Source: a bacterium CG_4_9_14_3_um_filter_65_15
Lineage (GTDB): Bacteria > Krumholzibacteriota > Krumholzibacteriia > LZORAL124-64-63
Assembly: GCA_002790835.1 (NCBI GenBank)
Contig: PFVX01000047.1
Coordinates: 1-39,306 of the forward strand
Direction: 5' to 3'
Length of the DNA: 39,306 nt
The stretch's first letter is position 1, and each line of letters opens with the position of its first letter. A model generated the notes under the pieces. It searched no databases. It was given only the letters and a program-made list of their open reading frames with translations, and was not told where the DNA came from. A program made the position numbers and the translations under genes. Below are positions 8,576 through 18,400 of the stretch, in pieces.

Positions 8576-10689
8576 AGATGAACGGACCGGCCGGCCTCCG
8601 AATTCGCTTGATCCTGATCTTCTGGGTGGCGGCAGCAGGCGCCCTCGCCCAGACCCCTTCTGCGGTCGGCGAGCGCATCACCCCCCACAGCGTGCGGTTC
8701 TTTTCCTCCCAGGAAGCCCGCGCCCATGCCCGTCCCAGCCTCTGCCTGAAAGAGCCGTTGCCGGCGACGGGTCCGGTCCCCGGCGACTGGGCCGTGGTCC
8801 CGGGATTCGGCCGGGTGCAGGGCCGTCCCACCGCCGCGGTCTCCATCGCCGAGGGCACCGACCTCTACGGCACCGGCGAAGTGCCCGGGCCTTTACGGCG
8901 CAACGGCACGCGCACCGTCGCCTGGAACACCGACGCCTACGCCTGGAACGCCGGCAGCATGAGCCTCTACCAGTCACACCCCTGGGTGCTGGCGGTGCGC
9001 GCGGACGGCACGGCCTTCGGGGTCCTGGCCGACACCCCCCAACGCTGCCTCATCGACCTGCGCGCCGGCATCCGCTTCGAGGCCTCGGGTCCGGATTTTC
9101 CCGTCATCGTCTGCGAGGGCGATTCCCCCCAGGACGTCGTGCGCGAACTGGCCCGCCTGACCGGCACCATGAGCCTGCCGCCGCGCTGGGCCCTGGGCTA
9201 TCACCAATGCCGCTACTCCTACACCCCGGACAGCCGGGTGCGGGAAGTGGCCAGCCAGTTCCGCAAGCGGCACATCCCCTGCGACGTGATCTGGCTGGAC
9301 ATCGACTACATGGAGGGCTTCCGCTGCTTCACGGTGAACACCTGGGATTTTCCCGACCTGCGCGACCTGAACGACGATCTCCGCGCCGATGGCTTCCGCA
9401 CCGTGACCATCATCGACCCGGGGATCAAACGGGAGCCCGGCTATCACGTCTTCGATTCCGGAGAGCGGATCGACGCGTGGGTGCGCGCCGCCGGGGGCGC
9501 GCCCTACGTGGGCTCGGTGTGGCCGGGCCAATGCGTGTTTCCCGACTTCACCCGCACCGATGTCCGTGACTGGTGGGGGGGGCTGTACGGGCGCTTCCTC
9601 GCCCTGGGCGTCGACGGGATCTGGAACGACATGAACGAACCCGCGGTGTTCAACGTGCCGGGCAAGACCATGCCCCTGACGAACATCCATCGCGCCGACG
9701 CCGCGCTGGGCGGCACCGACACCCACGCCCGCTATCACAACGTGTATGGCATGCTCATGGCCCGGGCGACCTTTGCCGGCTGCCGCACCGCGCGGCCCGA
9801 GCGGCGCCCCTTCGTGCTGACCCGCGCCAACCATCTGGGCGGCCAGCGCTGGGCCGCGACCTGGACCGGCGACAACGTGGCCACCTGGCAGCACATGGAC
9901 ATGAGCATCAGCGGCGTCCTGAACCTCGGCCTGTCGGGCCAGCCCCTGGCCGGACCGGATATCGGCGGTTTCACTGGCGCCGGCTCGGGACGGCTTTTCG
10001 CGCGCTGGATGGGCATCGGTTCGCTGCTGCCGTTCGCCCGCGGCCACACCGGCAAGGGGAACATCGACAAGGAACCGTGGGCCTTCGGTCCCGAGGTCGA
10101 AGCGACTTGCCGCCTGGCCCTGCAACGCCGTTACCGGCTGTTGCCCTACCTCTACACCCTGGCCCGCGAAGCGTCGGTCACGGGGCTGCCCATGGTGCGG
10201 CCGTTGTTCTTCGCCGACCCCGCCGATGCGCGCCTGCGCGACCAGGACGATTCCTTCCTGCTGGGCGACGATCTACTCGTGGTGTGCCGGACCTCTCCGG
10301 ACGGCGACCCGCCGCAGACCATGCCCAGGGGGAATTGGGCCCGCGTCAGCATCGTACCCGGGGATCTGGACGACCCCGAGCTCCCCTCCCTCTATCTGCG
10401 CGAGGGCGCGGCTCTGCCCCTGGGACCTCTCGTGGAATTCTCCGACGAGAAGCCCCTGGATGAAGTGGAGCTCCTGGTCAACCTCGACGCGCAGGGCGTC
10501 GCGGCAGGAAGGCTCTACGAGGATGCCGGTGACGGGTATGGTTACCGGAGCGGGGAATACCGGATCATGCGCTGGAAGGTCGACCGGATGACCCGCGACC
10601 CCCGGATCGTCGGGGATGTCGAGGAAGGCAACTATTCGCAGCCCCTGCCCGCAACCACCGTTCGCCTTGTCGAATCGGCAACCCGCTGA
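8572..10689 (+). CDS. Secreted GH31 alpha-glycosidase
   Basis: The 705-residue precursor has a signal peptide (hydrophobic core about 11-25, LILIFWVAAAGALAQ). The catalytic barrel carries the GH31 nucleophile D353 in WNDMNEP and the acid/base D434 in TWTGDN, followed by the GQPLAGPDIGGF block. A DUF4968-like beta sandwich precedes it and a beta-sandwich tail follows. GH31 enzymes cleave alpha-glucosides or alpha-xylosides; the exact substrate is not readable. The export signal puts it outside the cytoplasm. The start is GTG at 8572, overlapping the GT2 stop by 4 nt, or ATG at 8578. The DUF2461 gene follows after 13 nt. Confidence 0.9.
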   Translation: MKMNGPAGLRIRLILIFWVAAAGALAQTPSAVGERITPHSVRFFSSQEARAHARPSLCLKEPLPATGPVPGDWAVVPGFGRVQGRPTAAVSIAEGTDLYGTGEVPGPLRRNGTRTVAWNTDAYAWNAGSMSLYQSHPWVLAVRADGTAFGVLADTPQRCLIDLRAGIRFEASGPDFPVIVCEGDSPQDVVRELARLTGTMSLPPRWALGYHQCRYSYTPDSRVREVASQFRKRHIPCDVIWLDIDYMEGFRCFTVNTWDFPDLRDLNDDLRADGFRTVTIIDPGIKREPGYHVFDSGERIDAWVRAAGGAPYVGSVWPGQCVFPDFTRTDVRDWWGGLYGRFLALGVDGIWNDMNEPAVFNVPGKTMPLTNIHRADAALGGTDTHARYHNVYGMLMARATFAGCRTARPERRPFVLTRANHLGGQRWAATWTGDNVATWQHMDMSISGVLNLGLSGQPLAGPDIGGFTGAGSGRLFARWMGIGSLLPFARGHTGKGNIDKEPWAFGPEVEATCRLALQRRYRLLPYLYTLAREASVTGLPMVRPLFFADPADARLRDQDDSFLLGDDLLVVCRTSPDGDPPQTMPRGNWARVSIVPGDLDDPELPSLYLREGAALPLGPLVEFSDEKPLDEVELLVNLDAQGVAAGRLYEDAGDGYGYRSGEYRIMRWKVDRMTRDPRIVGDVEEGNYSQPLPATTVRLVESATR

Positions 10690-10702
10690 AAGAAGTCCCG
10701 AC

Positions 10703-11389
10703 ATGCCGCGAAACCACTTCAGCCCGGCCCTGTTCCGCTTCTTGCGCGACCTGAAGGCCAACAACGAACGCGATTGGTTCCAGGACAACAAGGATCGCTA
10801 TCTGGCCGATGTGCGCGACCCCGCCCTGTCCTTCGTCGTGGATTTCGGGGCGCACCTGGCCCGGATCAGCCCCCACTTCCTGGCCGACCCCCGGCCCAGC
10901 GGCGGCAGCCTGTTCCGCATCTACCGGGACATCCGCTTCAGCAAGGACAAGAGCCCCTACAAGACCGCCATCGGGCTGCATTTTCGCCACGAACTGGGCA
11001 AGTCCGCCCACACCCCGGGCTTCTATCTGCACCTGGAACCGCGCAATTGTTTCGTGGGTGTGGGGATCTGGCGACCGGACACTCCCACCCTGGAGAAACT
11101 GCGCCGAGCGGTGGCCGATGATCCCGCAGGTTGGCGGAAAATGACGGAGGCCCGGAAATTCGCCCAGTCGTTCACCATTTCCGGGGAAAAATTGAAGCGG
11201 CCGCCGCGCGGTTATCCCGCCGACCACCACCTGGTCGAGGTTCTCAGGCTCAAGGATTTCACGGCGCTGGCGCCCCTGGCCCAGGGGCAGGTCACCGGGC
11301 CCGGCTTCCTCGAGTATTTTGCGGAGCTTTGCCGCGAAGGCATGGCGTTGAACCGGTTCATTTGCCGGGCATTGTCCTTACCGGCCTGA
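10703..11389 (+). CDS. DUF2461 family protein
   Basis: The 228-residue protein matches the DUF2461 (TIGR02453) family: start FSPALFRFLRDLKANNERDW, the central FRIYRDIRFSKDKSPYKT block (about 69-86), and GFYLHLEP. The family is widespread and has no established function. The ATG at 10703 is chosen because family similarity begins there; longer in-frame starts lie inside the GH31 gene. A weak AAAGAAG precedes it. Its TGA stop forms the first unit of a 14-bp tandem repeat. It is probably the last gene of the GT2-GH31 transcript. Confidence 0.85.
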   Translation: MPRNHFSPALFRFLRDLKANNERDWFQDNKDRYLADVRDPALSFVVDFGAHLARISPHFLADPRPSGGSLFRIYRDIRFSKDKSPYKTAIGLHFRHELGKSAHTPGFYLHLEPRNCFVGVGIWRPDTPTLEKLRRAVADDPAGWRKMTEARKFAQSFTISGEKLKRPPRGYPADHHLVEVLRLKDFTALAPLAQGQVTGPGFLEYFAELCREGMALNRFICRALSLPA

Positions 11390-11428
11390 TCACGGCAACT
11401 TGATCACGGCAACTTGATCACCCCAACT
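11387..11428. repeat. Three 14-bp tandem repeats spanning two convergent stop codons
   Basis: TGATCACGGCAACT occurs at 11387-11400 and 11401-11414, and the variant TGATCACCCCAACT at 11415-11428. Each unit starts with the palindrome TGATCA. The first unit supplies the TGA stop of the DUF2461 gene, and the third supplies the stop (TCA, read on the minus strand) of the Yip1-like gene. Confidence 0.85.
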
Positions 11429-12113
11429 TGGCCAGAAGTGCAATCAGGGTAAACAGGGCAACCAGGGGCGCCAGGATCACCAGGGCGGACATCACCACGT
11501 TGCCCAGCCCCTTCCAGGCCGACGAGAAACCCTGCACCTCCGCCACCGTCTTGGCCAGGATCACCACGGACCAGATGCTCAGGGCCCCCTCCACGAGGGC
11601 GAAAAGGAAAATGAGGATACCGAGGCCGGGACTGGCGTCCAGGCGGGGTGTCACCGACCGGAACAGCTCATCCCCGAAGATGACGATCTCCAACATGGTC
11701 AGCCCCAGAACGGCCACCGCAGGCACCGCAGACCACGCGACGGCGGTGCGCAGGTGATCCCGGGTTGCCACCCCGTCCATCCAGCGGCCGGTGAACAGGA
11801 GCAGGTGGGAGGAGGCCCAGACGCTGATCAACCCGCTCAGGGGTCCACCGATCAGGGCCAGCAAAATGATGAGGAACAGGCTCATCTCATCGCCCGAATC
11901 ACGGCTGGAAGCTCGGCCCAAGGCTTCGGCGATTCCGGCCAGCATGACGAGGGGGATGACCATGTAGCCGGGATCATAATCCACCAGGCGGCGGATCGTG
12001 GCACGCGGCGCCAACCAGATGTCCTGCAGGGGCCGGAAAGGACCCGCATCGGGTTCCGGTGGCGGGGACTCGAAGGGGTGAAAACCGTCGTCGGGCAATT
12101 GCGTGTCGGACAT
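11418..12113 (-). CDS. Yip1-type integral membrane protein
   Basis: The 231-residue protein has an acidic, proline-rich N-terminus (about 1-35), a PLQDIWLAPRATIRRLVD segment typical of Yip1/YIPF-like bacterial proteins, and about five hydrophobic segments. Function is unknown; a membrane-embedded role is clear. The start at 12113 is chosen because AGGAGGG lies 4 nt upstream; longer frames starting at 12140, 12173 or 12176 lack such a site and run into the regulator gene. It follows the winged-helix regulator by 46 nt on the same strand, which suggests co-transcription. Confidence 0.75.
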   Translation of the reverse strand: MSDTQLPDDGFHPFESPPPEPDAGPFRPLQDIWLAPRATIRRLVDYDPGYMVIPLVMLAGIAEALGRASSRDSGDEMSLFLIILLALIGGPLSGLISVWASSHLLLFTGRWMDGVATRDHLRTAVAWSAVPAVAVLGLTMLEIVIFGDELFRSVTPRLDASPGLGILIFLFALVEGALSIWSVVILAKTVAEVQGFSSAWKGLGNVVMSALVILAPLVALFTLIALLAKLG

Positions 12114-12159
12114 GAAACCCTCCTGATATCCTTTTTCCATTACCCCGACCCTACCAAGA

Positions 12160-12615
12160 TCATTCGATGGCATCAACCGGCAGGATGTCCCGCAGATCCT
12201 CCAGATAGCGGGCGTACTCCCGCTTGCCCCGTGCCGTCATCCGGACCAGGGTCACCGGGCGCTTGCCCTCGAATGTCTTGGTGATGGAGATCAGCCCCCC
12301 CTCCTCCAGCTTGGAGAGGTTCACCGACAAGGTGCCGTCGGTCAGGCCGAGGGATTTGCGGATCGTGGGAAAGCTCTGGGAACGACCGCCACGCAACAGG
12401 AAGGACAGGATCAGCAATCTGACCCTGCCGTGAATCAAGGGGGATAACGGCGCGCGGCCCCCGGGGCCGGTCGCCGTTTTGGCCTGTCGCGCCACGCCCT
12501 CGGCCTCCCTGCCGGGCGTTTCCGCCGCTACCCCGTCTTCCGGTGACATCCATGTGCGTGCAGACGGGTCGCGCTGATCGGGGACCGATGAACCCGGGCC
12601 GGCGCCCATCGCCAT
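12160..12615 (-). CDS. Winged-helix transcriptional regulator (HTH_34/MarR-like)
   Basis: The protein has 151 residues. The C-terminal 95 residues form a winged helix: PLIHGRVRLLILSFLL, recognition segment LGLTDGTLSVNLSKLEEGG and wing ISITKTFEGKRPVT. This resembles the PF13601 family, which often sits beside membrane-protein genes. The first 55 residues are low-complexity and may not all be translated: the first ATG (12615) has GGGGA close upstream, and an alternative ATG at 12549 would leave 129 residues. It likely controls itself and the Yip1-like gene 46 nt downstream. Confidence 0.78.
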   Translation of the reverse strand: MAMGAGPGSSVPDQRDPSARTWMSPEDGVAAETPGREAEGVARQAKTATGPGGRAPLSPLIHGRVRLLILSFLLRGGRSQSFPTIRKSLGLTDGTLSVNLSKLEEGGLISITKTFEGKRPVTLVRMTARGKREYARYLEDLRDILPVDAIE

Positions 12616-13378
12616 CGGTCCCCATTTTTTCAGGAACGGCCACCATGCCTTTTCCTGAAGCGGGCCCTGCGAGTGCCGGCGCCGAGGCGCTCACCACCAT
12701 CCCCGGTCGCGTCCTTGCGTCCGGATCGTGAGGTGAGGGGGCGGCTGGCACCCAGGACCAGTGGTCCGCCCCCCGTCGCCGTCCGGAGATCCTTCTCCAG
12801 CCCTCTCGGGATCCAATGCGCTCCGTCAGGATCCGGCTTCACCATCGCGTTGGGCCTGATCCGCCGTTACGGCTGCGGATCTCTCCGGCGGCGACCACCT
12901 GTGAGGACATCCTTGTCCCGCACAGGCCTCCCGGTCGACCGCATTACTTTAATATTCCAAGTCCTTTGCTTTTTCAAGTAAAAAACCCCGCCGGCTTAAA
13001 GTTTTTTCTCAGGCCCAAAGCGGTGGCGTCTGCCACCCGGCCCCTGGACTCGTAACTTCAATTTTTACAGGGAATTCACATGATTTTCGCTCTGGCGGGC
13101 TTGACGATGCCATCCCCTCCCCTCATCTGGCTTTCCTCTCCGGCAAGGTTTGTTGTTGGGGGGGTGATGTCCAGTCGGATAGGCGTGTCCCGGGTCCGGG
13201 TTCCGGTAATCCGCAGGACCGCCCCCCCCGCTCCCTTTCCTGCTCCGAAAGTCCGGCCCGAGGACATCCGGAACCCGGACCCGGGACACGCCTATCCGAC
13301 TGGACATCACCCCCCCAACAGCTATCTTGGCGGCAGGTTAAACGCCCATCTGCTCCCTGGTCCAAGGAGGCCACTTTC
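12616..13378. other. Non-coding stretch with hairpins before rocD
   Basis: No convincing gene is seen in this 763-bp stretch. Short open frames here have proline/arginine/serine-rich translations and no ribosome binding site. It holds an imperfect hairpin at 12900-12925 (TGTGAGGACA against TGTCCCGCACA), an AT-rich block at 12945-13010, a GGTGGC-GTCT-GCCACC hairpin at 13022-13037 and the 53-bp inverted repeat described separately. The strong ribosome binding site AAGGAGG of rocD is at 13364-13370. Confidence 0.6.
13154..13320. repeat. Perfect 53-bp inverted repeat with 61-nt spacer
   Basis: Bases 13154-13206 are the exact reverse complement of 13268-13320, including a run of seven G/C residues. 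Each arm contains the blocks TGATGTCCAGTCGGATAGGC and TGTCCCGGGTCCGGGTTCCGG, quoted here in two pieces; the spacer 13207-13267 is unrelated. The right arm ends 58 nt before the rocD start, so the hairpin would lie in its leader or promoter region. Origin is unknown: a MITE-like element, a regulatory cruciform or an assembly artefact are all possible. Confidence 0.9.
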
Positions 13379-14581
13379 ATGAAAAAGACCCAGAAGCTCA
13401 TCGCCATGGAAGACAAGTTCGGCGCCCACAATTACCACCCCCTCGACATCGTCATCAAGAAGGCCGAAGGCGTGTGGGTGGAGGACGTGGAAGGCAAACG
13501 TTTCATGGATTTTCTGGCCGCCTACAGCGCCGTCAACCAGGGCCACTGCCACCCCCGCCTGCTGAAGGTCCTGCGGCGCCAGGCCGCCAAGGTTTGCCTA
13601 ACCAGCCGCGCCTTCCGCAACGACCAGCTGCCGCTGTTCTGCAAGGAAGTCTGCGAGCTGACGGGCTTCGACAAGGTGCTGCCGATGAACTCGGGCGCCG
13701 AGGCCGTCGAGACCGCCATCAAGGCCGCGCGCAAGTGGGGCGAGAAGGTCAAGGGCATCAAGAAAGACAAGGCCGAGATCATCGTCTGCGAGGACAACTT
13801 CCACGGTCGCACCACGACCATCGTGGGCTTCTCCACCGAGGACCAGTACAAGGACGGCTTCGGCCCCTTCACCCCGGGCTTCAAGATCATTCCCTTCGGC
13901 GACGCCAAGGCCCTGGAAGCGGCCATCACCAAGAATACCGCCGCCTTCCTCGTCGAACCCATCCAAGGGGAAGCGGGCATCAACGTGCCGCCCAAGGGCT
14001 TCCTCAAGCAGGCCGCGGCTTTGTGCAAGCGGAACAACGTGCTGCTGATCGCCGATGAGATCCAATCGGGCCTCGGGCGCACCGGAAAGCTGTTCGCCTT
14101 CGAGCACGATGGGATCCGCCCCGACGGCGTGATCATCGGCAAGGCCCTCAGCGGCGGATTCTACCCGGTCTCCGCGTTCCTGACCAGCGAAGAGGTCATG
14201 GGGGTGTTCAACCCCGGCGACCACGGTTCGACCTTCGGCGGCAATCCGCTGGGCATGGCCGTGGCGCGCGAGGCCCTGCAGATCCTGGTCGACGAGAAAC
14301 TGGTCGAGAACAGCAACAAGCTGGGTCCCTGGTTCATGGAGGAGCTCGGCAAGATCAAGAGCAAGAGCATCAAACAGATCCGCGGCAAGGGCCTGTGGGT
14401 GGGCGTCGTCCTGAACCGCCCCGCCCGCCCCTACTGCGAAGCGCTCATGCGCGAAGGCATGCTCTGCAAGGAGACCCACGAGAACGTGATCCGTTTCGCT
14501 CCCCCGCTCGTGATCACCAGGAAGGAACTGAGCCTGGCCCTCAAGAGCGTGAAGAAGGTGTTCAAGGAGCTCGACGGCTGA
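13379..14581 (+). CDS. rocD: Ornithine aminotransferase
   Basis: This 400-residue class III PLP aminotransferase would convert ornithine and 2-oxoglutarate to glutamate semialdehyde and glutamate in the cytosol. Visible motifs are the start YHPLDIVIKKAEGVWVEDVEG, the NSGAEAVETAIK block, FHGRT, ADEIQSGLGRTG and the PLP lysine K255 in IIGKALSGGFYP. The YHPL start and GFYPVSA block favour ornithine over acetylornithine or GABA substrates. Length fits the family. The ATG has AAGGAGG 8 nt upstream, a strong site. Glutamate dehydrogenase and a RocR-like sigma-54 activator lie 6-9 kb away, which supports a role in arginine/ornithine catabolism. It is separated from the next gene by a GC-rich hairpin. 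Confidence 0.92.
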   Translation: MKKTQKLIAMEDKFGAHNYHPLDIVIKKAEGVWVEDVEGKRFMDFLAAYSAVNQGHCHPRLLKVLRRQAAKVCLTSRAFRNDQLPLFCKEVCELTGFDKVLPMNSGAEAVETAIKAARKWGEKVKGIKKDKAEIIVCEDNFHGRTTTIVGFSTEDQYKDGFGPFTPGFKIIPFGDAKALEAAITKNTAAFLVEPIQGEAGINVPPKGFLKQAAALCKRNNVLLIADEIQSGLGRTGKLFAFEHDGIRPDGVIIGKALSGGFYPVSAFLTSEEVMGVFNPGDHGSTFGGNPLGMAVAREALQILVDEKLVENSNKLGPWFMEELGKIKSKSIKQIRGKGLWVGVVLNRPARPYCEALMREGMLCKETHENVIRFAPPLVITRKELSLALKSVKKVFKELDG

Positions 14582-14603
14582 TCCGGCCAAGGCCGGCGCA
14601 ATC

Positions 14604-14632
14604 GGCCCGGGCATCGCCCGGGCCCTGCTTTC
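14604..14632 (+). terminator. Hairpin between rocD and metallophosphoesterase
   Basis: GGCCCGGGC (14604-14612) and GCCCGGGCC (14616-14624) form a perfect 9-bp stem with an ATC loop, followed by CTGCTTTCC. The T-tract is poor, so it may be a partial terminator or attenuator. The downstream gene has its own AGGAG 6 nt before its ATG. Confidence 0.45.
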
Positions 14633-14644
14633 CAGGAGCGACCA

Positions 14645-15489
14645 ATGCCAACGGCCTTCTTCTGTACTGACCTGCACGGGCACAAGGACCGTTACCGCAA
14701 GCTATGGGCGGCGGCCGCCGCCGAGCGGCCGGCGGCCGTATTTCTCGGAGGGGATCTCTTTCCCCACCCCATGTTGAGCGGTCCCGACGTCTTTTCCAGC
14801 GACGATTTCACCTCGGGCTGGCAAATCCTGCGCGACGATCTGGGTGAGGATTACCCGGAGGTTTTCGTGATCCTCGGCAACGATGATCCGGCCGTCTGCG
14901 TGGATGATCTTCTCCAGGGCCAACAGCTGGGATTGTGGCGGTACGCTCACGGCCGGCACCTGTCCTGGGGGAACTATCGGGTTCTCGGATACAACTGCGT
15001 CCCTCCCACACCGTTCCAGCTGAAGGATTGGGAGAGATACGACGTGTCCCGGTTCGTGGACCCGGGCTGTGTGTCTCCCGAGGAGGCCAACGCACGGACG
15101 GGATGGAGACACGCACCATCCGCCATGCGACCATCAAGAATGAACTCGCCGCAGCGGTCGGCGATGCCGAAATGCAGCAAACGATCTGCCTGTTCCACTC
15201 CCCGCCATACGATTGCGCCCTGGACCGGGCAGCCCTCGACGGCAAGTTCTTCGAACACGCCCCCCTGGCCGTCCACGTCGGGAGCATTGCCATCAGGGAT
15301 TTCCTCACCTCAAGGCAGCCCCTGCTGAGCCTCCACGGGCACGTCCACGAGAGCACCCGCCTGACCGGACATTGGCGAAAGACGATCGGGACCACCTGGG
15401 CCATCAACGGAGCCCACGACGGCCAGGAACTTTCCCTCATCCGGTTCGACCCCGACTGTCCCGCAGCATCCGACCGCACCCTCGTCTGA
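14645..15489 (+). pseudogene. Calcineurin-like metallophosphoesterase, frameshifted
   Basis: Two overlapping frames make up one metallophosphoesterase. The first frame (from ATG 14645) holds DLHGH (D9, H11), GGD (to D37) and GND. After SPEEAN near 15090 it degenerates. The frame one base over then continues with TDGMETRTIRHATIKN, HSPPYD, GHVHES and the C-terminus, ending at 15489. Adding one G in the GAGGAGG run at 15081-15086 would restore a single protein of 281 residues with all five metal-binding motifs. The clean motif set on both sides suggests a sequencing error or a very recent mutation. It follows rocD and is convergent with the PPDK_N-nucleotidyltransferase gene, 8 nt away. Substrate is unknown. 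Confidence 0.85.
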
Positions 15490-15497
15490 ACCTGCCG

Positions 15498-18400
15498 TCA
15501 GCCCTCATCCGGCCGCGGCAGCTCCTGGGCTGCGTCGGTGACCGCGCCGATCTTCACCGCGAAGCTGGAACGGTTTTCGATGTCCTTATCCGTGACCAGG
15601 TGCACATCCAGCAGGCCGTCGGTCCGGTATCCGGTGCGCTGATAGTTGAACTCCGCCAGGCACCGGCTCCAGCCGTCCAGCCAATCCAGAAGCTCCTTTT
15701 CCTTGCTCTTGTCGCCGGTGACGTGGACCAACAGGTCGATATCACTGGCGGGCCCCGCACTTGCGTTCTTCACGCTCCCGAAGAGATAGAAGGCCTTGAC
15801 CCCCATTTTCTCGCGATCCAGTTCCGCCGCGATGCGATCGACCATCTGGCGCCGCCAGCGCCAGAACTGGTCCATCGGCTTGTGGACTTCCCCCGCGGCC
15901 GGCTGAAGACTCACCAGCTCCCCACCCGGATCGGCAAGGTAGGCCACGGCCTCGTCCAGGTCGGCGTTGAACAGGATCCGCAGGATTCTCCCCTCGGTCA
16001 CTTCGGGCACATCGATGACCTTGACCACATCGGCGAGGTCGGCGAAATCCGGAAGCAGTTCCGGGAGCAGATTCTCCGACCGGTTCAGGAACAGTTGGTT
16101 GAACTGGATACCTTCGTCATCGGGATAGAGGGGCAGGTAGCCGATGCCCGCCTCCACCAGGTCCTGGAAGAAATGCGTGCCAAAGGAGACATCCGGCACA
16201 TAGTTGCTTTTCCGCCGGGCGACCTCGATCAGGAGGGAGGTGCTGTTGATGTCGGCATAAGTGACGCTGACACCGAGTTTGATGTCCCCCCGGCTGCCCC
16301 AGCGGCCCGGCCCCATCAGGATGAACTGTTTCTTCGGCAGCAGCTTGTTGAGTTCGCCAACGGCCCGTCCCACCCGTTTCATGAGGGCTGCGGTGCTCAG
16401 CTCCCCGTACCGGTCGGGATCCACGTAGACCACGTACTTGGCCTCCGGAATCCGGCAGTTGGAAACATAGCGGTCGGCGCTGAAGACGATGTCGCCAGCG
16501 GGAATGTCCCGGGGAATGGGCGATGGGGCCACCAGGTCGGCTTGGCTCTGGGGCCGGCATTGCAGCAGGTAGAGATGTTCTCCATCGTGAGCGAATTCCA
16601 CATCCACGGGGCAACGGAGATCCTCCTCCAGGATGCGCAAGGTCTCACGCATCTGCAGGACAAACTCGGATCGTCCGCGCAGTCCCTCGAAGCAGGCGAC
16701 GAGAGCGTGCCCGGTCGGATCGAAGAGATTGCTGATCAGGCGGGACAGGTGATCGCCCTCGCGGACACAGAAGATCTGGGTCAGCATCGGATACTCTTCG
16801 CCCACTTCATTCAGAAGGTCCTGCAATTCCAAGGTCTCGAAGCAGTTCATTTCGAGGTTGACCACGTCGAGGCGACGGGGCGAATAACGGATGATCTCAT
16901 CGATCGCCAAATTCACCCTCAGGTCCGGCTTTCCCGGCACGAGCAGGCACGGGTAGTCGTCGTCGGTGCGGTCTACCGCCCGCGTGCCCAGGCCGGGGAC
17001 CATGCGCACCAGTCCGTCTTCGCGCGAAATTCGCGGGGACCAGCGGAACTCGTTCCGGGAAAAAGCCACCCCCGCGAAAGCCGGGAAGAAGTACCTGCCC
17101 ACCCGCTTGCCGACGACATCCTGGATCAGGACGCCCATCTGTTCGTCGTACTCCAGAACCCCGCGCTCACGCCGGTACTGGATGGGGTCGGGCCCGAACA
17201 TGGAGGCATACACCTCCGCCACCGCATCCAACAGCGCCTCCAGGCACTCCTGCTTGGTCCCCTGGTTGGGCAGGAACAGACTCTTGTACTTGCCGGAGAA
17301 GGCCGACCCGACCCGGTCCTCAAGCAGGCTGGAGCTGCGGATGATCAGGGGAACACCCTGAAACTCGTCCAGTACCGCGCCCATCCCCTTGACCAGCTCG
17401 GGAGGGAAGGTCGAGTTCTTGAACAGGCGGATGATGTTCGGGTAGTCGCGCCGAACTTCGTCGATGCTCTTGTACTTCTGGTGCAGCAGATCCTCGAGGT
17501 CGTTGTAGGCGATGAAATCCAGGACCGCGTCCGAGGCGATATACCAGGTGCGAGGCAACCGGACCGACGCCAAAACCTTGCTGTCCCGGGCCTTCTCGGC
17601 GGAACCGACTTCTTCCTCCGATTCCGAGGCCTTGGTTCCGTAGTTCTGGAGGATCTGGTGGGCCAGGAGCATGCCGGCCGCCTTGCCGCCAAGTTTGCCG
17701 TGGCTATCGTCGGCCATGACGATGCGATCCATGATCTGTCGAAAGAATTCCACCGACACATGGTCCTTGGCCGTCTGCACGAAATCCAGCTGCTCGGTCA
17801 ACACCCTCTGACTGAGAGCCACGCGCACGCTCTTGAGAGTGGAGATCGGCAGACCGACCCCGTTGGGCGCGATCTTATGGAACCGACGCAGGGCCTCGCG
17901 CAGCTCGATCAGGGTCGATCGCGGACCGTCGAGAACCTTAAGGAAAATCCCCGCCTTGTCCTCCTGCACCCAGCGCTGCACCCGCAAAATGATTTCTTCG
18001 GGGCTCAGGTTCCTGGCCGCCACATCGAAGGGTCGGCCGGAAACCAGCAGGGGATGGTCGGAGGCGATGTGGCGCTCGGGGACATTGCATTCCCCGGTCC
18101 CGGCATTGACCGGGTCATGGTCCGCGTCGATTCCGCACAGCATGCTCTGCGCCTCCGCCAGGCCGATGCTGCACAGGTGGTTGAGCATCTTGCGTGAGAT
18201 GCGGACATACAAGGCCTCATCCGTCTCCCTGAGCAGGTCGACCAGGATCTGCCAACTCGGCGTGGTGTCCCTCGCTTCGGCCGAACCGATTTCCCGCCAC
18301 TTTTGCCCTATGCTCTCGAGTTTGCGATACAGAACCCAGTGGCCCAGCCGATCGGCCAGGCTCTGGATGAGCCGGATTTCCTCCTTGAGGAACGGGCCTT

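Noticed and set aside
12673-13055. Short plus-strand open frames between the winged-helix gene and rocD
   Set aside because: Their translations are Pro/Arg/Ser-rich with no ribosome binding site or family resemblance.
15213-18197. 994-codon open frame on the plus strand
   Set aside because: It is antisense to the GAF-PPDK_N-nucleotidyltransferase gene and has a low-complexity translation rich in Gln, His, Arg and Asp.
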